From: Gammaproteobacteria bacterium
GTDB lineage: Bacteria; Pseudomonadota; Gammaproteobacteria; Burkholderiales; Thiobacillaceae
Assembly: GCA_018820745.1 (NCBI GenBank)
Contig: JAHJNP010000072.1
Coordinates: 1 to 11,719 of the forward strand
DNA: 11,719 nt
Reading direction: 5' to 3'
Position 1 is the stretch's first letter, and each line of letters opens with the position of its first letter. The notes beneath the pieces are model-generated. The model was not told where the DNA came from. It saw only the letters and a list, made by a program, of their open reading frames with translations, and searched no databases. This document shows, piece by piece, positions 5,292-11,719 of the stretch. The position numbers and the translations under genes were made by a program.

Positions 5292-6861
5292 GCCGCGCCT
5301 GCGCAGCCCGGCTTTCCCGGCAGGCGCGGGCTTTATTTTCATGGCGATGGCTTTTGCAATGCCCGCGCACGCCCTCGACTGGCGCCTTGAGCGCAGCGTC
5401 GGCGCATCGGCCACCTATACCGACAATGCCAAGCAAAGCGAAACCAACCCGGAAAATGCGCTGATCCTTAGCGTGACGCCGGGCTTTACCCTGCGCTCCG
5501 AGGGTTCGCGCCGCGTACAGGCCACGCTGCAATACGGCCTGACGGGGGTGGCGCGTGTCGGCGAGGACGAAAGCACCGACCTCAATCACAGGTTCAATGC
5601 CATCGGTAAAGCCGAGCTGATCGAGGATTTCCTGTTCATCGACGGCAATGCGCGCATCTCGCAGGAGCTGATTTCGCTGTTCGGCTCGCCGGCCGACGCC
5701 GAAATCAACGACAGCAACCGCGCCACCGTCGGCACCTATTCGATCAGCCCCTACATCCAGAAGCGCCTAGGCACCTTTGCCAATGCCCAGGCGCGCTACA
5801 CCAACAGCGGCGCGATTTTCGAGAATGACGTTGCCGCCAGTTCCACCGTGAATGCCGCTTCGGCGGGGCTGACCAGCGGCACACGCTTTACCGACCTGAG
5901 CTGGGGCCTGAATTACTCCATCCGCAAGGCCGAAAACCGCAATGCGGCCACCGCCGCCGCCAATGACGACACCACCTTCGAGCGCGCCAGCGCCAGTGTG
6001 GGTTATGCGCTGACCCGCAAATTCCGGGTGTTCGGCACGGTGGGGCAGGACTGGAACGAGTACCTGAGCGCTACCGACACCGATGGCTCCTCCTGGAGCG
6101 CGGGTTTCGGCTGGGCGCCCACGCGTCGCACCAGCGTAGAGGCCTCGGTGGGCGAGCGTTATTTCGGCAACACCTACAGTTTTTCAGGCAGCCATCGCAC
6201 CCGCAAGTCACGCTGGACGGTGCGCTATTACGAGGATGTCAGCGATATCACGCAGACACTTCTGGACCAAAGCAGCCAGCTATATTTCGTGTGTGCGACG
6301 GCTCCTCATTTTCCCCCCGCCTCCGACCTTGCAGAATTGCCTCCGCCGAATTGCATCGGGCCTTATCCGGCCGGGCTGCTGGCGTTTATTTACCGTGATA
6401 ATTACGGCGTTTCAACCACTGATTTGATTGAGGCAGGCTTCCCTACTTCGATTGCCAATGGCGTTTACATCATCAAGGGTCTGACTGCGGGGGTGTCTTG
6501 GGACGTGGGCCGTTTGGGGTTCGGGCTGTCCGCCTATGACACGCGCCGTTTCTATCAACTACTCGGCGACGCAGAGGACCAGGTCGTGGGCGTGACGGGT
6601 TCCGTCAGCTATCGGCTGTCTCCCAGAACAACGGCCCGCAGCAGCCTGTCGCTCAGCCGCACCAGCACGGATATATTGCTGACAGCAGGCGGGGCGCCCA
6701 GAGAGGATGACCTTGTCAGTCTGAGTCTTGGCCTCAACCACAGCTTTGCCGACAAGCTCAACGGCGCGTTGATTTTCCGCCATACCCAACGGGATTCGAA
6801 TGCGGCGGATGCCGACTACGAGGAAAACCGCCTCACGGCCTCGGTCAACATGCGCTTCTGA
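5263..6861 (+). CDS. XrtA/PEP-CTERM-associated outer-membrane beta-barrel protein
   Basis: A 532-residue outer-membrane protein of the family found in exosortase polysaccharide loci (TIGR03016-like, from memory). The signal peptide has a basic KPRLR (10-14), a hydrophobic stretch 18-33 and likely cleavage after PAHA (37). The mature part alternates polar and hydrophobic strands rich in aromatic residues, and it ends in Phe (NMRF), the typical beta-barrel terminus. It may form the outer-membrane conduit for the short export lipoprotein, which lacks its own pore helix; that is inference. The start is ATG 5263 or 5272; both lie inside the kinase gene (29- or 20-base overlap) and neither has a Shine-Dalgarno sequence, so coupled translation is likely. 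The only two cysteines (344, 364) lie in a Pro-rich loop encoded next to an AT-richer patch. Confidence 0.9.
   Translation: MATMAVTANKPRLRSPAFPAGAGFIFMAMAFAMPAHALDWRLERSVGASATYTDNAKQSETNPENALILSVTPGFTLRSEGSRRVQATLQYGLTGVARVGEDESTDLNHRFNAIGKAELIEDFLFIDGNARISQELISLFGSPADAEINDSNRATVGTYSISPYIQKRLGTFANAQARYTNSGAIFENDVAASSTVNAASAGLTSGTRFTDLSWGLNYSIRKAENRNAATAAANDDTTFERASASVGYALTRKFRVFGTVGQDWNEYLSATDTDGSSWSAGFGWAPTRRTSVEASVGERYFGNTYSFSGSHRTRKSRWTVRYYEDVSDITQTLLDQSSQLYFVCATAPHFPPASDLAELPPPNCIGPYPAGLLAFIYRDNYGVSTTDLIEAGFPTSIANGVYIIKGLTAGVSWDVGRLGFGLSAYDTRRFYQLLGDAEDQVVGVTGSVSYRLSPRTTARSSLSLSRTSTDILLTAGGAPREDDLVSLSLGLNHSFADKLNGALIFRHTQRDSNAADADYEENRLTASVNMRF
5290..5339 (+). terminator. terminator-like hairpin inside the beta-barrel gene's signal-peptide codons
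   Basis: A perfect 10-bp stem CCGCGCCTGC (5293-5302) / GCAGGCGCGG (5320-5329) has a 17-base loop. Past a one-base bulge (5330) it extends by 3 more pairs (5290-5292 with 5331-5333). It runs into TTTATTTT (5332-5339). It starts at the kinase stop codon, where a terminator would be expected if the operon ended there, yet the next gene already starts 27 bases earlier and reads through it. It may act as an attenuator that translating ribosomes on the beta-barrel gene open. Confidence 0.7.
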
Positions 6862-6876
6862 CCAGTCTTCCGGCAT

Positions 6877-6920
6877 GGCACAGCCGTTGCTTCGCATCCT
6901 GCGTGCACACGGGCTGTGCC
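6877..6920 (+). repeat. inverted repeat between beta-barrel and ATPase genes
   Basis: GGCACAGCC (6877-6885) and GGCTGTGCC (6912-6920) form a 9-bp perfect inverted repeat with a 26-base loop, placed between the beta-barrel stop and the ATPase start at 6943. No T run follows, so it is not an intrinsic terminator. In mRNA it could be a processing or stability element. Confidence 0.55.
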
Positions 6921-6942
6921 ACCCTCAGAAAACGGACCGTTC

Positions 6943-7983
6943 ATGTACGAAGATTACTACCGCTTCAGCGCCAAACCCTTTCAGCTCAACCCCGACCCGC
7001 GTTTTTTCTACGGTTCCAAGGGGCACAAGCGGGCGATGGCGTATCTCGATTACGGCCTGTCGCTCGGTGAGGGCTTCATCGTCATCACCGGCGAGGTCGG
7101 CGCCGGCAAGACCACGCTGGTGCGCAATCTGTTTCGCCAGCTCGAGGCCCACAACCTGATCGCCGCGCAGCTGGTGTCGACCCAGCTGGATGCCGAAGAC
7201 ACGCTGCGCAGCGTCGCCGCCTCGTTCGGGCTGGAGCACGAGGGCCTGACCAAGTCGGCGCTGCTGAAGAACCTGGAAGAGTTTCTGATCGCGGCCACTC
7301 GCCAGGGAAAACGCGCCCTGCTGGTGGTCGACGAGGCGCAGAACCTGACCCCGCGCGCGGTCGAGGAGCTGCGCATGCTGTCCAACTACCAGAACAACGA
7401 GCGCTCGCTGATCCAGACCTTTCTGCTGGGCCAGCCCGAGTTCCGCGGCATCCTGCAAAGCCCCGACATGCAGCAACTGCGCCAGCGCGTGGTGGCCTCG
7501 TATCACCTGGGGCCGATCGATGCGGACGAGACCCGCGGCTACATCGAACACCGCCTGCGCACCGTCGGCTGGCAGGGCAATCCCACCTTCGATGCGGAAG
7601 CTTTTGCCGCGTTGCACCGTTTTACCGGCGGCATCCCGCGCCGCATCAACACCACCTGCGACCGTCTGCTGCTGTTCGGTTTTCTCGAAGAGAAGACCCA
7701 TTTCGGCGAAGCCGAGGTCAACGAAGTCATCGCCGATCTGAAGAACGAGGTCGCGCATCAGGACTTTCATGGTGCCGCCGGCATCAACGGGGGGGCGTCC
7801 AGCGGTGGCATGCTGCACAACGAAGATGCCGCGCTTTTGACCCAGCGGGTCGAGCAGATGGAACGTTCGGTCAACCGCATCCTGCCCATCGTGCGCAAGA
7901 TTCTGTATACCGTGAGCGAGCGCAATGCGGCGGCGGACGAAGCTGCGCCGCCAGACAACCAAGACAGCACTTCCCAGTCATGA
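6943..7983 (+). CDS. XrtA/PEP-CTERM-associated ATPase (ExeA/GspA-like AAA)
   Basis: A 346-residue AAA-type ATPase beginning MYEDYYRFSAKPFQLNPDP, the near-invariant opening of the family linked to exosortase polysaccharide loci (TIGR03015-like, from memory) and of ExeA/GspA secretion ATPases. Walker A GEVGAGKTT (50-58), Walker B ALLVVDEAQN (125-134), a sensor-like LLGQPE (161-166) and GGIPRRIN (229-236) are present. Residues 270-346 are low-complexity and polar, with a short helical stretch (298-325), and lack the peptidoglycan-binding domain of ExeA. No clear membrane segment, so probably cytoplasmic. Its precise role in polymer assembly is unknown; remodelling of the secretion apparatus is a guess. 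ATG 6943 is used because an in-frame GTG at 6916 would add non-family residues. Its stop overlaps the wecB start (ATGA). Confidence 0.93.
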   Translation: MYEDYYRFSAKPFQLNPDPRFFYGSKGHKRAMAYLDYGLSLGEGFIVITGEVGAGKTTLVRNLFRQLEAHNLIAAQLVSTQLDAEDTLRSVAASFGLEHEGLTKSALLKNLEEFLIAATRQGKRALLVVDEAQNLTPRAVEELRMLSNYQNNERSLIQTFLLGQPEFRGILQSPDMQQLRQRVVASYHLGPIDADETRGYIEHRLRTVGWQGNPTFDAEAFAALHRFTGGIPRRINTTCDRLLLFGFLEEKTHFGEAEVNEVIADLKNEVAHQDFHGAAGINGGASSGGMLHNEDAALLTQRVEQMERSVNRILPIVRKILYTVSERNAAADEAAPPDNQDSTSQS

Positions 7984-9083
7984 CCCAGGTTTTATGCGTC
8001 GCCGGCGCGCGCCCGAATTTCATGAAGATCGCCCCGGTGATGGCCGCGCTGGCCGAGACCGGGATCGCCGCCCAGCTGCTGCACACCGGCCAGCATTACG
8101 ACGCGGCGATGAGCGACAGTTTCTTTGCCGACCTCGGCATCCCGCGCCCCGATCATCACCTGGAAGTGGGCTCCGGCAGCCATGCGGTGCAGACCGCCGA
8201 GGTGATGAAGCGCTTCGAGCCGGTGCTCGAAAGCGTGCAGCCGCGGGCGGTGCTGGTGGTGGGCGATGTGAACTCCACCATTGCCTGCGCGCTGGTGGCG
8301 GCCAAGCATGGCGTGCGGGTGATCCACGTCGAAGCCGGCCTCAGGAGCTACGACCGCGGCATGCCGGAAGAAATCAACCGCGTGCTGACCGACCAGATTT
8401 CCGATCTGCTGTTCATCACCGAAAAGAGCGCGCTCGCCAACCTCGTGCGCGAAGGCATCGACCCCGCGCGTGTCGAGTTCGTCGGCAACGTGATGATCGA
8501 CACCCTGTATCGCAATCTCGAACATGCGGTGCCGGGCAGCCACACCCTCGGCACGAAGCTGCCGCAGTATGCGGTGCTGACGCTGCATCGGCCGTCCAAC
8601 GTCGACGACCCCGCTACGCTTGCCGGGCTGCTCGATGTGATCGGCGAAATCAACCGCACCCTGCCGGTGGTGATGCCGCTGCATCCGCGCACCCGCGGCA
8701 ACATCGAGAAATTCGGGTTCACCGCCCGCCTCGACGGCCTGCACATCCTGCCGCCGCTCGGCTATCTGGAAATGCTCGGCCTGATGCGCGATGCCAGACT
8801 GGTGCTCACCGATTCCGGCGGGATCCAGGAAGAAACCACCGCGCTGGGTGTGCCCTGCCTCACCCTGCGCGAGAACACCGAACGTCCGATCACGATCGCC
8901 GAAGGCACCAACACCCTGGTCGGACCCGATCCCGCTGCGATCCGGGCGGCGTTCAACGACGTCATGACCCACGGCGGCAAGGCCGGGCGCATTCCGGAAT
9001 ACTGGGATGGTCGCGCGGCGATGCGCATTGCGCATACCCTGCAGGGCTGGCTGCCGCAGCGGAAAGGGACACGGGCTGCGTGA
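7980..9083 (+). CDS. wecB: UDP-N-acetylglucosamine 2-epimerase (non-hydrolysing)
   Basis: A 367-residue cytoplasmic enzyme that interconverts UDP-GlcNAc and UDP-ManNAc, supplying a ManNAc-type precursor for the polymer. Family motifs are all present: GARPNFMK (9-16, with Arg11 and Lys16), HTGQHYD (35-41), GDVNST (95-100, Asp96), HVEAGLRS (116-123, Glu118), MPEEINR (128-134, Glu131), HRPSNVD (203-209, His203), LHPRT (234-238), TDSGGIQEE (277-285) and LRENTERP (296-303). By comparison with E. coli WecB the catalytic acids and His are intact. Length is normal. It overlaps the ATPase gene by 4 bases and the deacetylase start by 1 base (TGATG), so it belongs to the same transcript. No UDP-ManNAc dehydrogenase (WecC) is in the window, so whether the product is used as ManNAc or ManNAcA is open. 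Confidence 0.96.
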   Translation: MTQVLCVAGARPNFMKIAPVMAALAETGIAAQLLHTGQHYDAAMSDSFFADLGIPRPDHHLEVGSGSHAVQTAEVMKRFEPVLESVQPRAVLVVGDVNSTIACALVAAKHGVRVIHVEAGLRSYDRGMPEEINRVLTDQISDLLFITEKSALANLVREGIDPARVEFVGNVMIDTLYRNLEHAVPGSHTLGTKLPQYAVLTLHRPSNVDDPATLAGLLDVIGEINRTLPVVMPLHPRTRGNIEKFGFTARLDGLHILPPLGYLEMLGLMRDARLVLTDSGGIQEETTALGVPCLTLRENTERPITIAEGTNTLVGPDPAAIRAAFNDVMTHGGKAGRIPEYWDGRAAMRIAHTLQGWLPQRKGTRAA

Positions 9084-9928
9084 TGGCTGGGCCGATCAAG
9101 AACGCCATGTCGGTCGACGTCGAGGACTATTTTCAGGTCTCGGCGTTTGCCCCGCACATCCGCCGCGAAGACTGGGACAGCCTGCCGTGCCGGGTCGAGC
9201 GCAACGTCGACGCGATCCTCGGCCTGCTCGACGACGCTGACAGCAAGGCTACTTTCTTCACCCTCGGCTGGATCGCCGAGCGCTACCCGCAGGTGGTGCG
9301 GCGCATCGTCGACGGCGGCCACGAACTCGCCAGCCACGGCTACGGCCACCAGCGCGTCTCCGACCTCACGCCGGCCGCATTCCGCGACGACATCACCCAC
9401 GCCAAGCGCCTCCTCGAGGACCTCGGCGGCGTCGCCATCCGCGGCTATCGCGCGCCGAGCTTTTCCATCAACCAGAACAACTGGTGGGCGGTCGATGAAC
9501 TGGAAAACGCCGGCTATGTGTACAGCTCCAGCATCTATCCCGTCAAACACGATCACTACGGCATGCCCGACGCGCCGCGCTTTCCGCACCGGCCCAATGG
9601 CGAGGCCGGCATCCTCGAACTGCCGCCGACCACGCTGCCGTTGATGGGCCGCAACCTGCCCGCTGCCGGCGGCGGCTGGTTCCGCCTGCTGCCGTATGAA
9701 GTCTCGCGCTGGATGCTGCGGCGCGTCAATACGCAGGACCAGACGCCGTGCATGTTCTATTTCCACCCCTGGGAGCTCGACGCCGGTCAGCCGCGCCAGC
9801 GCGGCCTGTCGGCCAAGACGCGCTTTCGCCATTACGTCAATCTGCAACGCATGCCGGGCAGACTGCGCCAATTGCTGAACGATTTTGAATGGGACCGCGT
9901 CGACCGCGTGTTCCTGGCTGAAAAATGA
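9083..9928 (+). CDS. XrtA-type polysaccharide deacetylase (NodB/CE4 family)
   Basis: A 281-residue NodB-fold deacetylase expected to remove N- or O-acetyl groups from the polymer or its lipid-linked precursor, with a divalent metal. Motif 1 is VDVEDYF (11-17, acidic cluster Asp12, Glu14, Asp15), in place of the usual TFDDG, as in the exosortase-linked subgroup (TIGR03006-like, from memory). Motif 2 is SHGYGH with metal ligands His85 and His89. Motif 3 is RAPSFS (123-128), motif 4 SSSIYP (148-153), and the late catalytic His228 is in YFHPWELD. No signal peptide is seen, so it is probably cytoplasmic, unlike most secreted CE4 enzymes. The start at ATG 9083 overlaps the wecB stop by one base. 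An open frame continues far upstream through wecB, but in another reading frame than that gene. Confidence 0.93.
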   Translation: MAGPIKNAMSVDVEDYFQVSAFAPHIRREDWDSLPCRVERNVDAILGLLDDADSKATFFTLGWIAERYPQVVRRIVDGGHELASHGYGHQRVSDLTPAAFRDDITHAKRLLEDLGGVAIRGYRAPSFSINQNNWWAVDELENAGYVYSSSIYPVKHDHYGMPDAPRFPHRPNGEAGILELPPTTLPLMGRNLPAAGGGWFRLLPYEVSRWMLRRVNTQDQTPCMFYFHPWELDAGQPRQRGLSAKTRFRHYVNLQRMPGRLRQLLNDFEWDRVDRVFLAEK

Positions 9929-9950
9929 ACCTGGGTTTCCCAAAACACCC

Positions 9951-9975
9951 CTGTAGGAGGCCCGCCCTCCTGCAG
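9951..9975 (+). repeat. short hairpin in the gap before the FemAB-like gene
   Basis: CTGTAGGAGG (9951-9960) and CCTCCTGCAG (9966-9975) pair along 10 bases, with one G-U pair in RNA, around the loop CCCGC. No T run follows. The gap of 70 bases holding it is the longest between any two genes from the ATPase onward. It could mark a sub-operon border, act as an mRNA stability element, or be a REP-like palindrome. An AGGAGG inside the stem is too far from the next start to serve as its ribosome site. Confidence 0.5.
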
Positions 9976-9986
9976 TCCCGCCCGGC

Positions 9987-9991
9987 AGGTG
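9987..9991 (+). promoter_or_regulatory. ribosome binding site supporting the FemAB-like start
   Basis: AGGTG lies 7 bases before ATG 9999. The alternative ATG at 10035 has its nearest GGAG 14 bases away, which is too far, so the earlier start is preferred. Confidence 0.5.
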
Positions 9992-9998
9992 CCCCTTC

Positions 9999-11093
9999 AT
10001 GCGCTGGCATCCAGACGGAGAAATCGGGTTGAACATGCAGGCCGAATTTCCTGCCGCGTTGTCGGCTGACGTCACGGTGCGGTCGCTGGAAACCAGCGAC
10101 CTCGCGCGCTGGGACGCCTATGTGAACACGCATCCGGACGCGACCTTTTTTCACCGCGCCGGCTGGCGCCGCGTGATCGAGGAGGCGTTCGGCCACCGCA
10201 CCCATTTCCTGCTGGCCGAGCGCGGCGGCGAGGTGGTGGGGGTGCTGCCGCTGGCCGAAATCAACAGCTGGCTGTTCGGCCACGGCCTCGGCTCGCTGCC
10301 ATTCTGCGCCTATGGCGGCATCCTGGCCGACCACGACGCCGCCTTCCGCGCACTCGACGAGGCCGCGCAGGCGCTCGCCGGCACGCTCAAGGTGGGCGCA
10401 CTCGAATACCGCAACCAGATCGCGCAGCATGCCCACTGGCCGACCAAGGACTTGTACGTCACGTTCAAGAAAGCCATTAAACCCGAAATCGAGGCCAACA
10501 TGAACGCCATCCCGCGCAAGCAGCGGGCGATGGTGAGGAAGGGCATTAAGGCCGGGCTCACCGGCCAGATCGACGCCGACACCACGCGCTTCTTCGAGGC
10601 CTACTCGGCGAGCGTGCACCGCCTGGGAACGCCGGTTTTTTCGCGCAAATTCTTTCGACTGCTGAAGGACGAATTCGGCGACGACTGCGAAGTGCTGACC
10701 ATCACGCTCGACGGCAAAGTCATCTCCAGCGTGATGTCGTTCTATTTCCGCGACGAAGTGCTGCCGTATTACGGCGGCGGCGTCGATGCCGCGCGTGCGG
10801 TGGCCGGCAACGACTTCATGTACTGGGACCTGATGCGGCGCGCTTGCGAGCGCGGGTTGCGCGTGTTCGACTTCGGTCGCAGCAAGCGCGGCACCGGCTC
10901 GTTCGACTTCAAGAAGAACTGGGGCTTCGAGCCGACGCCGCTGCATTACGAGTATTTTCTGGTGACCGACACGGACGTCCCCGAAATCAACCCGCTCAAC
11001 CCCAGGTACCGCCTGTTCATCCTGGCCTGGAAAAAAATGCCGCTGGCGCTCGCCAATGTGATCGGGCCGCATATCGTCAAGAATCTGGGCTGA
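9999..11093 (+). CDS. FemAB-family XrtA/PEP-CTERM-associated protein
   Basis: A 364-residue protein with the double GNAT-like fold of FemAB/FemX enzymes, in the subgroup tied to exosortase polysaccharide loci (TIGR03019-like, from memory). Landmarks are ATFFHRAGWRRVIEEAFGH (near 48-66), the GGEVVGVLPLAEI strand region (about 75-87), IPRKQRAMVRKG (about 171-182), VISSVMSFYFRDEVLPYYGGG (about 243-263) and FDFGRSKRGTGSFDFKKNWGF (about 290-310). The last is the conserved C-terminal signature. Classical FemAB proteins transfer amino acids from aminoacyl-tRNA to peptidoglycan precursors. Here an amino-acyl or acyl decoration of the polymer is possible but unproven. There is no signal peptide; it is cytoplasmic. 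Start ATG 9999 is chosen on its AGGTG site; ATG 10035 is the alternative. The next gene starts 3 bases after its stop. Confidence 0.91.
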   Translation: MRWHPDGEIGLNMQAEFPAALSADVTVRSLETSDLARWDAYVNTHPDATFFHRAGWRRVIEEAFGHRTHFLLAERGGEVVGVLPLAEINSWLFGHGLGSLPFCAYGGILADHDAAFRALDEAAQALAGTLKVGALEYRNQIAQHAHWPTKDLYVTFKKAIKPEIEANMNAIPRKQRAMVRKGIKAGLTGQIDADTTRFFEAYSASVHRLGTPVFSRKFFRLLKDEFGDDCEVLTITLDGKVISSVMSFYFRDEVLPYYGGGVDAARAVAGNDFMYWDLMRRACERGLRVFDFGRSKRGTGSFDFKKNWGFEPTPLHYEYFLVTDTDVPEINPLNPRYRLFILAWKKMPLALANVIGPHIVKNLG

Positions 11094-11096
11094 CGC

Positions 11097-11719
11097 ATGG
11101 AAGGCCTGCTGTTTCTCGCGCATCGCATCCCGTTTCCGCCCAACAAGGGCGACAAGATCCGCTCGTTCAATCTGCTGCGGCACCTATCCGCACGCTATGA
11201 AATCCACCTCGGCGCCTTCGTCGACGACCCCGACGACTGGAAGTACCGGGACGCGCTGAAACCGTATTGCGCATCGATCAAGCTGCTGCCGCTGCACCCG
11301 CGCCGCGCCAAACTGGCAAGCCTGGTCGGCCTGCTGAGCGGCGAGGCACTGACCCTGCCGTATTACCGCAACCGCGAACTTGCCCGCTGGGCGCATGAAC
11401 TCGCCGCCTCCGGCGCAGTGACGCGCGGGCTGGCGTTCTCTTCGGCGATGGCGCAGTTCATGCCGGCCGGCCTCGCGCGCCGCGTGCTCGACATGGTCGA
11501 TGTCGATTCCGACAAGTGGACGCAATACGCGCCGACCCAGCGCTGGCCGCTGTCGTGGCTGTACGCCCGCGAAGGCCGCAAGCTGGCGGCATGGGAGGCG
11601 CGAATGGCGCAGGATTTCGACGCCACCCTGCTGGTGTCGAACGCCGAGGCGGCGCTGCTGCAACAGCGCGCGCCGGCCGCGCAGCACAAGATCGGCGCGT
11701 TCGAGAACGGCGTCGACGC
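11097..11719 (+). CDS. XrtA/PEP-CTERM-associated glycosyltransferase (C-terminus cut by window edge)
   Basis: The first 207 residues of a GT-B fold glycosyltransferase of the type found in exosortase loci (TIGR03087-like, from memory). It opens LLFLAHRIPFPPNKGDKIRSFNLLRHL (residues 4-30; key residues His9, Arg10, Pro12, Lys17, Gly18, Asp19, Lys20), the conserved N-terminal nucleotide-side loop. Later comes LDMVDVDSDKWTQYA (about 132-146), also typical of the family. The C-terminal donor-binding domain lies beyond the window. It would add a sugar to a lipid-linked intermediate at the cytoplasmic face; the specific sugar cannot be told. The ATG is 3 bases after the FemAB-like stop, with no clear Shine-Dalgarno sequence of its own, so coupled translation is likely. 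The next genes in such loci usually include a second glycosyltransferase and the exosortase, but they are not seen here. Confidence 0.9.
   Translation, partial: MEGLLFLAHRIPFPPNKGDKIRSFNLLRHLSARYEIHLGAFVDDPDDWKYRDALKPYCASIKLLPLHPRRAKLASLVGLLSGEALTLPYYRNRELARWAHELAASGAVTRGLAFSSAMAQFMPAGLARRVLDMVDVDSDKWTQYAPTQRWPLSWLYAREGRKLAAWEARMAQDFDATLLVSNAEAALLQQRAPAAQHKIGAFENGVD

Noticed and set aside
6916..6942. Earlier GTG start for the ATPase gene.
   Set aside because: The family starts MYEDYY at 6943, and the GTG lies inside the inverted repeat.
7925..9082. Upstream extension of the deacetylase reading frame through wecB, giving a 667-codon frame.
   Set aside because: The part before 9083 is an Arg/Pro/Ala-rich shadow of wecB; the deacetylase family begins at the MAGPIKNAMSVDVED start.
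8762..11183. Long open frames on the minus strand (437 and 448 codons) opposite wecB, the deacetylase and the FemAB-like gene.
   Set aside because: They lie opposite well-supported genes, their translations are low in recognisable motifs, and long antisense frames are common in high-GC DNA.
1..11719. Exosortase, PEP-CTERM sorting tails, tRNA/rRNA genes, insertion sequences, CRISPR repeats.
   Set aside because: None was seen. No gene product here ends in a PEP-motif, membrane span and basic tail, and no transposase or repeated spacer pattern is present.

Overview
The window is high-GC DNA with a dense, stop/start-overlapping gene layout. The gene families point to a betaproteobacterium, plausibly of the Nitrosomonadales/Thiobacillus type. 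That placement rests on protein family resemblance only; no rRNA or other decisive marker is present.

Left part (1-1925, minus strand): four genes read leftward as one overlapping chain. They are a MazG-like nucleotide pyrophosphohydrolase, a thioredoxin-fold [2Fe-2S] ferredoxin, an alpha/beta hydrolase and the N-terminal two thirds of a NodI-like ABC transporter ATPase that runs off the left edge. The overlaps are 8, 4 and 7 bases, so co-translation is likely.

Divergent gap (1926-2135): it holds a 14-bp perfect palindrome and, downstream, a sequence matching the sigma-54 -24/-12 consensus with exact spacing. This points to RpoN-dependent transcription of the right-hand operon.

Right part (2136-11719, plus strand): the front half of an exosortase-A (XrtA/EpsH, PEP-CTERM) exopolysaccharide locus. 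In order: a short outer-membrane polysaccharide export lipoprotein, a Wzz-like chain-length protein, a tyrosine autokinase with a Tyr-rich tail, an outer-membrane beta-barrel, an ExeA-like ATPase, WecB (UDP-GlcNAc 2-epimerase), a polysaccharide deacetylase, a FemAB-like protein and the first two thirds of a glycosyltransferase cut by the right edge. Together they would make a ManNAc-type sugar nucleotide, assemble, modify and size-control a polymer, and carry it across the outer membrane. The exosortase, its PEP-CTERM substrates and the PrsK/PrsR regulators are not in the window.

The locus type is known. The less expected content is regulatory: two intrinsic-terminator-like hairpins inside the operon, at 2768-2791 and 5290-5339. 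The second lies within the signal-peptide codons of the beta-barrel gene, so read-through there could depend on translation. The beta-barrel gene also carries an AT-richer patch encoding its only two cysteines.
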